DNA of 64,000 nucleotides from contig NC_015856.1 of assembly GCF_000221045.1 (NCBI RefSeq), positions 5,007,424 through 5,071,423 on the forward strand, read 5' to 3'. The notes below the pieces were generated by a model. It did no database searches. It saw only the letters and a list, made by a program, of their open reading frames with translations, and was not told the origin of the DNA. Positions 16,278 through 25,007 of the stretch are shown piece after piece (the stretch's first letter is position 1; each line of letters begins with the position of its first letter). Made by a program: the position numbers and the translations under genes. The DNA comes from Collimonas fungivorans Ter331. Lineage in GTDB: Bacteria > Pseudomonadota > Gammaproteobacteria > Burkholderiales > Burkholderiaceae_D.

Positions 16278-19200
16278 TCATTTGGCCTTGCCGGCATCTT
16301 CGACCGGAATCCGAACCTGGATAGTGGTGCCGGCGCCGGGTACGCTAACGATGTCGACACTGCCGCCGAGCATGAAAGCCCGCTCCCGGATGCCGATCAG
16401 GCCGAATGAATTTTTCTTGCGCAGGAGAGGGTCAAAACCCTTTCCGTTGTCGCGCACTTCCAGCAGATATTGCGCATCTTTCCTATTCAGCCGGATTTCC
16501 ACCTGGCTGGCTTGTGCATGGCGACCGATATTGGTCAGGGATTCCTGCACAATGCGGAAAAAAGTTGTCGCTCGTCTCTCGTCCAGGACGATTGTTTTTT
16601 CATCGATTTGCAAAACGCATCGAATACCGGTGTTTTCGGAAAATTCATTCGCCAGCCATTCCAGCGCCGGCACCATTCCCATATCCAGCGCACTCGGACG
16701 CAATGCAGAAACAATGTTGCGCGCGATCTTGATGGTGCTGTCGACCAGCGACACTTGCCGCTGAACCTTTCCTTGCAATTCCGGATTCTTGTCCCCGAAT
16801 TCGATACCGATCACTGATACTCCCATGCGCATCGCTGAAAGGTATTGACCGAGCTCATCGTGAATTTCGCGCGTCAGATGTTTGCGCTCCTCTTCTCGCG
16901 ATTGTTCGAGTTCATAGGCGCGCTCACGCGCCAATTGCTCTTTCAAACGTTGCCGGGCGAGCAATCGGCGGATCCGATGGCGCTGCCACAAGAATGGCAC
17001 CAGCAGCAAAAGCAAGCCGCAGACATAATAAAAAAACGTGGTCCGCCACCAAGGCGCAAGGATCACTATTTCAGTTTCGACTACCGGGGAAGTCGTCTCC
17101 ATGGCAACGTTCTCTGCCGTGACCTGAAGGCGATAACTTCCGGGCGGCAAAGCCGAGTAGCGTACTTCTGGGGCGGCGGTCTGCGACCACTCCCGCTCCA
17201 GGCCTTTCATTCGATAATGAAATTCGATTGCCTCATGATTCTGAAACGAAAGCGCTGCGAACCTGAAATTCAGCGCGCCGGACGCCCACGGCAAACGAAC
17301 CGGCTGGTCCGGAGGAAGTTGCCGGCCGTCGCCGGTGATGCTTTCCAGCAGCACATTCAGGGAAAGCGGCAAAAACAGGGACTCCGGCCGCAGGATATGT
17401 GATGCGCCATTGCTGGTTCCTATCCAGATCGAACCATCGTCATCTTCATACAGCGCATCGGTATTGCTGTCGTTCCAGACCATGCCGCTTTGCTGGTTGA
17501 AAAACCGCCATTGATTGCGATTCCATACAGCGACACCCGCGTCGCTGGAAACCCACAGCCAGCCGCGGCTATCTTCAAGCAGCGCCAGGACGCTTTGTTT
17601 TTGCAGCAGAGGGGGAGTAATGTCCTGGATAGCCAACGTGCCCCTCTGTTCCGTGGCGCGCCAGAGTCCTGCATCCAGGCTGGCCAGCCACAGGTTACCC
17701 GTCCTCGAGCAGGCAATGGTGTTCAACTCTCCCCGAGGAGTGCCGTGTCCGGCAAAGCGGGGATTGCTCCATTCCTTGCCGTCGTAACGCAGCAGGCCCT
17801 TGTCGGAAACGAACCAAAGCACGCCAGAAGTGCTTTGGCAGCCGTGGAAAACATTGACGTCCTTGGCGCCGGTCACCGCCGATATTTCCGCCACCGGCAG
17901 CGGCACGCTAGCTACATCAGGATGCCTGATGACATACAGTCCGCGCTGGGTGTTCAGCCAGAGCTGCCCGGATCTGTCGAAGAACATGCCATTGCTCACG
18001 GGCAGTTTGGCAATCAGCGTGTCTTGGGCAGCACCAGGCTCTCGGCGCACCAGCGTTCCTGAAAGTGTCGTGGCCCAGGCGCGCCCTTTGCCATCTTCGA
18101 TCATGCTGATCCACTCGTGCGAACTGCCGCCGTAACGGCCTGGCAAAATGGCGAAGCCGCCGGTTTTCCGCAGTACGGCCGATCCGGAGCGAGTGCCGAC
18201 ATGAAGCTGGCCAGCCTGATCGCGCAAAAAAGACCATACAATATTGTGAGGCAATCCTTGCCGCGAGGTCCAGTTTTCCCAGTCGGGATAGCCAAGCCAA
18301 TGAATCAGGCCACGCCCGGCCGATCCCAGCCAGAGGCCGTTGTTTCCTCCCTCCAGGATGGCGCTGATGCCGTCGCTCACATTCAGTCCGTTGCCTTCGG
18401 CGAACGATTGCCAGGCCCGGCCATCCCAACGGATGAGGCCGCTATCTTGCTGGCTCAGAATCATGCCGTTATGGTCTTCGGCGAGCAGAGGAACGCGTTC
18501 TTGTTTCTTTTGTTCGTCCCGCGGTGGCGAGCGATTCAGGAACACTCCGCTGCCGGCCGGCAATGCAAATACCTGTTTTTCGCCGCGCAGCCACAATGTT
18601 CCTTGCCGGTCGTGCAGCAAGGCGCCCCATTGCTTGGCAGGCAGGCCATCCTTCTTGCCGAGAACGGCCAGCTTGCCTTGGTCGTAATGGCATAGCGAAT
18701 GCTCGCATCCCATCCACAAATCCCCCTTCGGCCCGACATGCAGACTGTGCAGAGCTTGCATCTCCGGACGCTGCAGCAACTGCTCCGCGCTGAAAAACTG
18801 TCGCGCCTGCCAGGTCGCTCCGCCGTCCGCAGAAGTGACCTGCCATATGCGCTCATTGCTTAACACCAGCAAACGGTCCGGGCCGAACTGAGCAAAAACC
18901 TGGCCCCAATGGAAAGCAAATTCCGCATTTTTAAACCGCATGGGCGCGAACTGCTGCCCCCGCAACTGATACAAGCCTTTCAATGTCCCGACCCACAAGC
19001 GGTCGCTTGCATCGACATGCAGCGCGGCGATATACAGGGCGCCGGGCTCGTCGCTTATATCAAACCGCTGAAAACGCGTACCGTCATAGCGAAACAAGCC
19101 GTTTTCCGTGCCGACCCAGATATAACCGTTGGCTTGCCGGGCGAGAGCGGTAACGCCGAGATTGCGCAGTCCGTCCTCTTGGCCGTAATAGCGCAATGGC

Positions 19201-19304
19201 AGTTGCTGACAAATTGCTGGCATCGAGAGAAAGATTTGGCACAGAAGTACGACAACTCCCAGCCAGCGGCGCGGAATTTTTGTCATTTCAGATTGTTCTG
19301 GCAT
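16278..19304 (-). CDS. Hybrid-style sensor histidine kinase with two-component propeller (1008 aa)
   Basis: Signal peptide (about residues 10-33); then a long periplasmic sensor of about 12-14 propeller repeats (units of the type GYIWVGTENGLFRYDG and GLWLGSAGRGLIHW); a Y_Y_Y domain near 690-765 (FHYRMKGLEREW, YSALPPGSYRLQV); one membrane helix (FFYYVCGLLLLLVPFLW); a HisKA_3 dimerisation domain with phospho-acceptor His in REIHDELGQYL; and a HATPase with NIGRHAQAS and VRDNGKGFDP. The kinase type pairs with NarL/LuxR regulators, but none is adjacent, so it is an orphan here. The ligand is unknown; such propellers often sense carbohydrates. The start could also be the second ATG six codons later. 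Confidence 0.9.
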   Translation of the reverse strand: MPEQSEMTKIPRRWLGVVVLLCQIFLSMPAICQQLPLRYYGQEDGLRNLGVTALARQANGYIWVGTENGLFRYDGTRFQRFDISDEPGALYIAALHVDASDRLWVGTLKGLYQLRGQQFAPMRFKNAEFAFHWGQVFAQFGPDRLLVLSNERIWQVTSADGGATWQARQFFSAEQLLQRPEMQALHSLHVGPKGDLWMGCEHSLCHYDQGKLAVLGKKDGLPAKQWGALLHDRQGTLWLRGEKQVFALPAGSGVFLNRSPPRDEQKKQERVPLLAEDHNGMILSQQDSGLIRWDGRAWQSFAEGNGLNVSDGISAILEGGNNGLWLGSAGRGLIHWLGYPDWENWTSRQGLPHNIVWSFLRDQAGQLHVGTRSGSAVLRKTGGFAILPGRYGGSSHEWISMIEDGKGRAWATTLSGTLVRREPGAAQDTLIAKLPVSNGMFFDRSGQLWLNTQRGLYVIRHPDVASVPLPVAEISAVTGAKDVNVFHGCQSTSGVLWFVSDKGLLRYDGKEWSNPRFAGHGTPRGELNTIACSRTGNLWLASLDAGLWRATEQRGTLAIQDITPPLLQKQSVLALLEDSRGWLWVSSDAGVAVWNRNQWRFFNQQSGMVWNDSNTDALYEDDDGSIWIGTSNGASHILRPESLFLPLSLNVLLESITGDGRQLPPDQPVRLPWASGALNFRFAALSFQNHEAIEFHYRMKGLEREWSQTAAPEVRYSALPPGSYRLQVTAENVAMETTSPVVETEIVILAPWWRTTFFYYVCGLLLLLVPFLWQRHRIRRLLARQRLKEQLARERAYELEQSREEERKHLTREIHDELGQYLSAMRMGVSVIGIEFGDKNPELQGKVQRQVSLVDSTIKIARNIVSALRPSALDMGMVPALEWLANEFSENTGIRCVLQIDEKTIVLDERRATTFFRIVQESLTNIGRHAQASQVEIRLNRKDAQYLLEVRDNGKGFDPLLRKKNSFGLIGIRERAFMLGGSVDIVSVPGAGTTIQVRIPVEDAGKAK

Positions 19305-19675
19305 TCTCTAGACGCTATTGCGAAATTAAATCAATGGTTTAAGGAATTTCCAAAAAATCATCGAGCATGCCAAGGAAAGGAATGCTTCGTGCGGAGCAGC
19401 GAATTTTTATAATGAATTTTGAGGCTGCGAAACGAATGCAATCAGGAAATCGCACTTTCAACTACCAGCGGGCCTTCTTCAAGCCGCTGCCGTAACCTAT
19501 ACGCAATGACGGCACGACGAAGAAAGATACGGGCTGCGATCGGCACGGCTCACATCATAGGGAAATTCCTACGGTGAACTGCCTGAATCCCTATAAAAAT
19601 CAAGACTTCCTGATACCTTGCTTCCTTCCCGCCAACGAATCTTGGAGCATACCGACTTCATAAAATAAAACAACC
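19305..19675. other. Intergenic region upstream of the histidine kinase and the autotransporter relic
   Basis: About 370 bp with no supported gene. It holds the leftward kinase promoter and what would have been the rightward promoter of the degraded autotransporter. One imperfect half-matching HrpB-like pair (19413-19436, one mismatch) was seen and not accepted. Confidence 0.4.
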
Positions 19676-20020
19676 ATGTCTCATCCCGTCCACTATAGTT
19701 TTGCGCTTTCAGCCGTATCTTCTATTGATGCCCGTCCTCTGCATGAAACCCGCAACTGCAGTTTGCAATACTTCAGGCAGTTCAACAAACCTGTGACGCC
19801 ATTGCGACGAATCCATGGCCGACGACAATTGGCCAAGACAATCTGGCGGCCAAAGGCGGCAGAACGATCATAGTCGGAAAAGGGACCCGGATCGCGGTCG
19901 GCGATGCCAGCGCCATCAGCTCAGCTGCGCAACGGTGCAAACATAAGGGTGCGGAACGGCGGCACGGTAAGCGCCGGCGGGGTCAGCAGTCACGGACTCT
20001 ATAAGAGCGACGCCAAGAAG
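19676..20020 (+). pseudogene. N-terminal relic of a second autotransporter, paralogue of the 8741-12262 gene
   Basis: Read across three frames, this segment parallels residues about 11-82 of the intact autotransporter: SHPVHYSFALSAVSS against THPVRYRLVLSAASS; CNTSGSSTN then CDAIATNPWPTTIGQDNLAAKGGR against CNTAGQITTCDASAPNPWVTTVGAGN (both in part); RIAVGDASAIS against QLAVGDANAIS; NGANIRVRNGGTVSAGGVSSHGLY against DNANVTVQNGATVSAKGVGNSGLY (both in part). Two or more frameshifts separate these blocks and similarity stops near 20010-20020. The passenger body and barrel are gone. It lies on the opposite strand from the intact copy. Confidence 0.85.
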
Positions 20021-20070
20021 AGAAATCGAATTGCTGATTTAAGTCAGGCATTGTCAATTGACTGCATTGA

Positions 20071-20481
20071 CTATCTGGCTTCATGCAGATAAAAAGTCTT
20101 GCGCCATGCCTTCGAATGCGCTGAATACTCCGACAAGGTATTCATCAGGTCAAGCGCCGATATCTGCCCGACAGGAATGCGCTGCGCCAGCAGAACATGA
20201 CGAGTTTCGAAGTTGATCGTGAATACCGGCGTATTTACGCCATGCATCGTCAAATTTATTTCCAGTAACCGTTCCAGGACGTCGGCGCGATTTTTTACCG
20301 GCAGCGCACCAAAATCGCAGTACAGGGCCAAGCCTTCTTCTTGTTCGGTGCTGCCGTCGATCAATGTGAAATTAACGCCATCGACGGTCAGATCGGCAGT
20401 CGTATAAAACAGCTTGGGATTTGCGATTCTTGCGATCGCACATACTTCATCTATCAGTTTCCGATAATTTTCGGATGCCAT
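20071..20481 (-). CDS. Class I type III secretion chaperone (CesT family)
   Basis: 136 aa, the usual size. It has an N-terminal helix (YRKLIDEVCAIARI), a strand pair DLTVDGVNFTLIDG, LALYCDFGALP, a LERLLEINLTMHG helix, PVFTINFETRHVLLAQRIPV strands, and the C-terminal helix YSAHSKAWRKTF. This is the CesT/SycE pattern of dimeric chaperones that wrap effector N-termini. It sits 114 bp downstream of the 905-aa candidate effector on the same strand and is presumably co-transcribed from the hrpII box at 23378, making that effector its likely client. Confidence 0.82.
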   Translation of the reverse strand: MASENYRKLIDEVCAIARIANPKLFYTTADLTVDGVNFTLIDGSTEQEEGLALYCDFGALPVKNRADVLERLLEINLTMHGVNTPVFTINFETRHVLLAQRIPVGQISALDLMNTLSEYSAHSKAWRKTFYLHEAR

Positions 20482-20595
20482 ATGTTTCTCCAGTTCTTTT
20501 GTAGGAAATTATCGACCGTCCGTGGACGCAATCCGGCTTCAAGCCGGCGCTGGAATCAGCGGCAGCGGCGACTCACGGATGTCATGCGCAATAGA

Positions 20596-23313
20596 TCAGT
20601 CTCTCGCGTCATCGGCGATATTTAAGGCCTGATCGGGTCGTGCCAGACCATTTTTCATGCGCTCCAGCTCTTTCTGCTTTCCGGCGGCTTTTTCGAATGC
20701 CGCCCTCGCCTTTAAGGCGGCAATTCCGTCCCGCGGCATAAAAGCCATGCCCTTGAAACCCAGCTTGAGCGCACCAAGGCAATAAGTAGAGAGTGATTTA
20801 ACGCTGACGCCGACATAGGGGTACGCTCCCTTTGCTGTCGCTTCGCGAATTTTGCGCCGCTCGTCCAGTTTATTATTTTGATAAACGGTTTCCGATATGG
20901 ACGATGTCGGTCCGGAAGCGACCTGCCCCCATAATTTTCCCAGCGGCTTGGTTTTGGCATTCGCAACCTGATATGCGGCAGCAACATTGACCAGCACCGC
21001 GCTCATGGTGATACCTAGGGAGAGGTATCGTTCCCAAAGAGGTTCCTGGTAGGTCGGATCGTGGGTCTTCTTTTGCGCACTGACCAGGCCCAGCAGCGAA
21101 TTGATCATCAATGACCCATTGATGCCCGCGACTCCTAATTGAAATGCCCGCCACGACGCCGCACCGTATGTCGCGGAGACCTCGTCCGGCAATCCGCTGC
21201 GCGTGTTGCCGGCCTTGATGAATCCCACTTTGAATTCCGGCGAGAGTTCGAACAAATTCGTGCGTTCCGTGACTTGCATGCCGTCATGGACAGTACGTTT
21301 GTTGTCGTTGTAGTCAGAAACCTCCGTGAACCGCCCCTCGCGTACGTGCTGAGGATCATGGCGGGTTGACTCCCAGGCAGAGACAAGCATATTGAATTTG
21401 CTTTTCTGGCTATCCGGCAACTTGGCCGACGCCGTCTCGATCTTGTTGCCCAGTTGCGCCAGCTGCCCTTGCTCTTCATCGCTCAACGGCGGCAACTTGT
21501 TCGCCTGAGCCTGAAGGCTGGTATGCGTCTTGAGTATGCCGGCGTCGATCTTTAATGTACCCGCAAGGACCGCATGCAACTCGTCCACGCGCTCATAATC
21601 TCGGATGTCTATGGCGGACGCCAATTCGATCTCGAGCGCCTGAACCACGCCCTTGGCAGCGGCTCCCAGGGATTCAAAAGCGGCGCTTCTGATAGCGCTC
21701 ACTGCTGCCAGCCGCGCCGGATGTTCTGCTCGATCCTTCAGTCCTACGTGAGTTCGCCAATCGTTCGGTCCGTTCGCCCCCATATGCAATGTATCTGCAA
21801 TCTGCTGCTCCAGTTCTCGGACCTGTCCCGTGAATATCTGATCCAGTGTCTTTACCCGTATCTGCAACGGGCTTCGCATGAGTTCCTTGAACTTGCCCGG
21901 ATCATCCGCCGTCAGCATTTTCAGATCAATCATCAGATTCTGCTTGTCTACCTCGTCGGATGGCGCGACCAGTCGCTGCAACGCCAGCTGCGAGACGGAC
22001 GTTGCTATCTGGATGCCGGCCGCGACACGCGGATCCTTCGCGATATAGCCGCCCCACCCGGCCAAAAGATTGCCGTAGAATTTGAGTGTCTGCAAACATG
22101 ATTGCCGGTGCAGCCCCTCGAAATAGACGCGATTGAGCTGGCAGCGCGTGGTGTAATGATTGATGGCGTGATCGAGCGTCTTTGCAATTTCATCTACAGC
22201 ATGATTTGCCGCCTCCCTGAGCTCGTGATTTTCGGGATCTGCGACGGAACGTGTTAACAACTCCTGCAGTCTGGGAGATTCGTCCTGCACATGCTGCAGC
22301 ACCTGCTTCAATTCCGTTTCGATCTTGTCGAATGTCGGGGTATTCAATTCCGGGGCAATATCGGCCGCGTTTCGAAAAGCCATATCCTGGTAGGGTGTTA
22401 CATGCAGCAAGGTATAGGTATTTACCAAGCTGCTGACCGTGGAAGCCGCCATCACGCTGCCAAAATAACCCGCCGCCCAGTTCCGCGCAGGAACTGGCGC
22501 CTTGCCATGCGCCTTGAAGGTGCAAATGGTGGGCAGCAAGGACATTATCGAGGCTGGGGCATTGCGCCAGGAATACGCTTTTCCACCCTCCCTGAACCCT
22601 GCGTCCATGCTCTCCTGGTCCAGATTCAGCATCGTGTTAAAGCATAGTTTTGCCTGGGTCCAGTCACCTGTTTTAAGCGCCTGCGCCCGAGTTTCGATGA
22701 ATGCCTGGACGTGCTCTGGATTCAATACAATCCTGTCCTCCTCGACAAAGGCCTTGCTATGCGCCAGCAAGTCTCGATGCAGCTCGTGTTCGCTCGGCAT
22801 ATCGATCACCGTGGCATTCCCGGCTTCGCCGAGCGGAGCTATACGAGATGGAGCATTTTCCACCGTAATTTCTTCATTGCGGATAATGGCATGCGGCCCG
22901 ACCGAACCGGAGCTGGACGCAATATCATGCATTTGTTGCGGCAGCACTTTAGGCGCGTCATTGTTCTTAGCGCGACTCTCAAGCGCGCCGAGGTCGCCTG
23001 CCGATCTCGGACGAATGCCGGCGGTACGCCCCTGGTCGAACGTAGCGTGAATAGCGACAGGAGGTTTTAGGTTATTCGCCGACAGCCTCGATCGTTGTGA
23101 TATCGCGCCGGCATCCGCTTCCTCTCCGGCTGGACGGCCAGTAGCGTCCATGCTCGAATTGCGCAACGGCCCCAGAACTCTCAAGGCAGCGCTGGGCTCG
23201 CTCAACGAGCGTCGCACAGAACGGGGATCTGCTTTATCGATTGCTTCGGATCGCTCATGTGGCGCAGCATCGTCGACAGCTGCCGATTTGTTTGTGGATG
23301 AAGGAATATGCAT
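20596..23313 (-). CDS. Candidate type III effector or translocator, 905 aa, with downstream chaperone
   Basis: Residues 1-190 are polar, Ser/Arg/Ala-rich and disordered (secretion signal). About 190-640 is mainly helical with coiled-coil-like stretches. Two hydrophobic regions, around GYFGSVMAASTVSSLVNTYT (middle) and LSLGITMSAVLVNVAAAY (near residue 790), could insert into membranes, so a translocon or membrane-active role is possible. The tail is basic (KARAAFEKAAGKQKELERMK). No catalytic motif was recognised. A perfect hrpII box lies 64 bp upstream of ATG 23313, and a CesT-family chaperone follows. It is confidently T3SS-linked; its function is unknown. Confidence 0.7.
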   Translation of the reverse strand: MHIPSSTNKSAAVDDAAPHERSEAIDKADPRSVRRSLSEPSAALRVLGPLRNSSMDATGRPAGEEADAGAISQRSRLSANNLKPPVAIHATFDQGRTAGIRPRSAGDLGALESRAKNNDAPKVLPQQMHDIASSSGSVGPHAIIRNEEITVENAPSRIAPLGEAGNATVIDMPSEHELHRDLLAHSKAFVEEDRIVLNPEHVQAFIETRAQALKTGDWTQAKLCFNTMLNLDQESMDAGFREGGKAYSWRNAPASIMSLLPTICTFKAHGKAPVPARNWAAGYFGSVMAASTVSSLVNTYTLLHVTPYQDMAFRNAADIAPELNTPTFDKIETELKQVLQHVQDESPRLQELLTRSVADPENHELREAANHAVDEIAKTLDHAINHYTTRCQLNRVYFEGLHRQSCLQTLKFYGNLLAGWGGYIAKDPRVAAGIQIATSVSQLALQRLVAPSDEVDKQNLMIDLKMLTADDPGKFKELMRSPLQIRVKTLDQIFTGQVRELEQQIADTLHMGANGPNDWRTHVGLKDRAEHPARLAAVSAIRSAAFESLGAAAKGVVQALEIELASAIDIRDYERVDELHAVLAGTLKIDAGILKTHTSLQAQANKLPPLSDEEQGQLAQLGNKIETASAKLPDSQKSKFNMLVSAWESTRHDPQHVREGRFTEVSDYNDNKRTVHDGMQVTERTNLFELSPEFKVGFIKAGNTRSGLPDEVSATYGAASWRAFQLGVAGINGSLMINSLLGLVSAQKKTHDPTYQEPLWERYLSLGITMSAVLVNVAAAYQVANAKTKPLGKLWGQVASGPTSSISETVYQNNKLDERRKIREATAKGAYPYVGVSVKSLSTYCLGALKLGFKGMAFMPRDGIAALKARAAFEKAAGKQKELERMKNGLARPDQALNIADDARD

Positions 23314-23377
23314 GATGGTTTTCTTTTTTTTGACGATTACAGATTACATGCTGGACGCAATCATTTTTGTGGCGGCA

Positions 23378-23401
23378 CGAACCACGGTTCACTCTTACGA
23401 A
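23378..23401 (-). promoter_or_regulatory. hrpII box of the 905-aa effector / chaperone operon
   Basis: Plus-strand CGAA at 23378-23381 and 23398-23401 read TTCG-N16-TTCG leftward, 64 bp before the start codon. A TAATCT (a YANNNT-type -10) lies about 31 bp downstream of the box. Confidence 0.8.
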
Positions 23402-23907
23402 ATTTTTCGAAAACCCTGAAAAATTCTCATATCGTCATGTTTATTTGCGGCGACGGCTCTATAAAATCTGGCGCAAACGGGGGTAAGGAAGGCCCACTGG
23501 CTCTTCATTTTGTGCAAATCGCCCGATTTTCGTAGCTATTCAGGCAACGATGAAGGAAATGCCTACCTGTAATTCAGGAATATCTGATTGAAATTATGTT
23601 GAAACCTGGCAACTATAACAATCCAGCAAGCACATTCAATATGGATTTCTACGCATGAGAGTTGTCTATTAGATAATTAATCCGGAAAAATTCGCACTGC
23701 ATGCATCGTCTTTCGCATGAAATGGTACTCACTGAGAGAAAACAACTTTGTTCTTGAATATTGCCTTCGCCATAAATGATCGTGGCGGGGCAAGAAAGGG
23801 ACCGACGTTCGATAAATCACCCAGCGTCTGCAGCCGGTTCTCCAGCAGCAGAAAATTTCAAAAATGCTCAATCACCCTTGCAGGGTGATTCCGATTGAGG
23901 ATTAGGC
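23402..23907. other. 506-bp intergenic region upstream of the response regulator
   Basis: AT-rich, with no coding sequence I can support on either strand. It holds the promoter of the response regulator and ends with a perfect inverted repeat (23870-23890). TTCG half-sites at 23529, 23712, 23766 and 23808 are not paired at the correct spacing. Confidence 0.5.
23870..23890. promoter_or_regulatory. Perfect inverted repeat just before the response regulator
   Basis: AATCACCCT (23870-23878) - TGC - AGGGTGATT (23882-23890), 17 bp before ATG 23908. It could be an autoregulatory operator or a hairpin in the 5' leader; no T-tract follows it. Confidence 0.55.
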
Positions 23908-24681
23908 ATGCGATTTGCAATTTTGACTGACGATTCGGTTTTAGCGCAAAAACTGGCGCAATACTTTGAGCAGTATTCAATCACCATAGACGCTTACTGT
24001 ACTGAGCTGCTGATACTGCGCGCAATGCGTACCATCATCTATGACCTGGTGCTGCTTGACGCCAGGAACACTGTCGAACTGGCCAGCAGCCTGCTTTCAT
24101 GGCGCACCTGCAACGCTGATTTTTACACACCGGCGATCATATTGACCTCGCTCCTGACGTGGAACGTGATGCAGGATTGGATCGAAGCAGGCGCACACGA
24201 TGTCGTCAACCGCGCAGACATCGATCAGATCGGGCTGAGGGTCTGCGTCGCCCTGCGGCGTCTGGCCCATTGCACCCGTGTCGACAGAATACAGATCGGC
24301 GGTTATGTACTGAATCGCGGAAGCGACATGGTTATCTGCAACGGCACCGAAGTCGGCCTCACTCCGCGCGAATTCTCCATCGTATGGCTACTGTTCTCCA
24401 ATCCAGGAAAATTCCTGAGCCGGTCTCAGATCATTACCAGCGTCTGGGGAAACTCAGAAGAAGTTGCGGCCCGCTCGCTGGAACAGCATATTTACAAACT
24501 GCGCAAGAAACTAGGCCTGTCGTCCACGGCGGCCGGAGCCAGCCTGAGGACGGTGTATGCGCTCGGCTACAAGCTTGAGATTTCTCCGGACATGCAGCAA
24601 ACTGAAAAATCCGTTCCAGAACAGCTTTCGGTCGGAGTTCAGGCAGAGAGTGAGGGTCAGAGCATTCCTGCAATCCTCTGA
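23908..24681 (+). CDS. OmpR-type response regulator with altered receiver domain
   Basis: 257 aa. Receiver domain at residues 1-115: acidic pair D8-D9, candidate phospho-acceptor D51 (DLVLLDARN), T80/S81, but the conserved Lys that normally follows beta-5 is replaced (AHDVVNRADI). A winged-helix DNA-binding domain occupies residues about 130-230 (LTPREFSIVWLLFSNPGKFLSR, in part; ARSLEQHIYKLRKKLGL; LRTVYALGYKL). The tail is Glu/Ser-rich. With the Lys missing, phosphorylation may be weak or absent. No kinase is adjacent in an operon; the closest kinase (16278) is of the NarL class and an unlikely partner. It lies inside the effector island and may regulate it. Confidence 0.85.
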   Translation: MRFAILTDDSVLAQKLAQYFEQYSITIDAYCTELLILRAMRTIIYDLVLLDARNTVELASSLLSWRTCNADFYTPAIILTSLLTWNVMQDWIEAGAHDVVNRADIDQIGLRVCVALRRLAHCTRVDRIQIGGYVLNRGSDMVICNGTEVGLTPREFSIVWLLFSNPGKFLSRSQIITSVWGNSEEVAARSLEQHIYKLRKKLGLSSTAAGASLRTVYALGYKLEISPDMQQTEKSVPEQLSVGVQAESEGQSIPAIL

Positions 24682-24686
24682 CCCTC
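24652..24686. other. Inverted repeat overlapping the 3' end of the response regulator
   Basis: GAGGGTCAGAG (24652-24662) and CTCTGACCCTC (24676-24686) form an 11-bp perfect stem around the stop codon (24679-24681). No T-run follows, so it is a possible Rho-independent-like or RNA-stabilising hairpin rather than a clear terminator. Confidence 0.5.
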
Positions 24687-24708
24687 AAAGACCGTCAGCC
24701 TGAAGTCA

Positions 24709-24987
24709 TCATCTCGGAAACAAAGTCGCGATAAGAACGAAGGGGGCGCCATCCTTGATCGTGGTGTCGTTGCCCATAAAGTAGGCTGGGCGCAAGATGG
24801 CGGCGTGCGCCCCATTTGCTCGATCAATGCGCTCAACGCCGAACTTGCCCGCGAAGTGCGGCACATCCACATAGAGGTCGCTGTGAATCACCGATAGGTT
24901 TCGAGCGGTATTGAGTAATGCCACGCAGTTAAGAATGACTGGGGCATTCGTGTCCACCACTCCATCCGGCTTTCCGGTGAGCCGCAC
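24709..24987 (-). pseudogene. NmrA/HSCARG-family NAD(P)-binding protein fragment
   Basis: A 92-codon frame whose second half reads DVPHFAGKFGVERIDRANGA then AILRPAYFMGND and IKDGAPF. This matches the central part of NmrA-like oxidoreductases (typical DVPHFxxKxxVE...TILRPxYFMQND). The nucleotide-binding N-terminus (GxxGxxG) and the C-terminal domain are absent, and the first half is only partly similar, indicating frameshift or deletion. It lies directly downstream of the SET-domain gene and is probably a relic of a neighbouring metabolic gene. Confidence 0.6.
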
Positions 24988-25007
24988 TGAACGCAGATCA
25001 GCCTGGA

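Noticed and set aside
19413-19436. TTCG-N16-TTCA-like pair before the histidine kinase
   Set aside because: Imperfect and not supported by a T3SS-type neighbour; single-mismatch pairs are common by chance.
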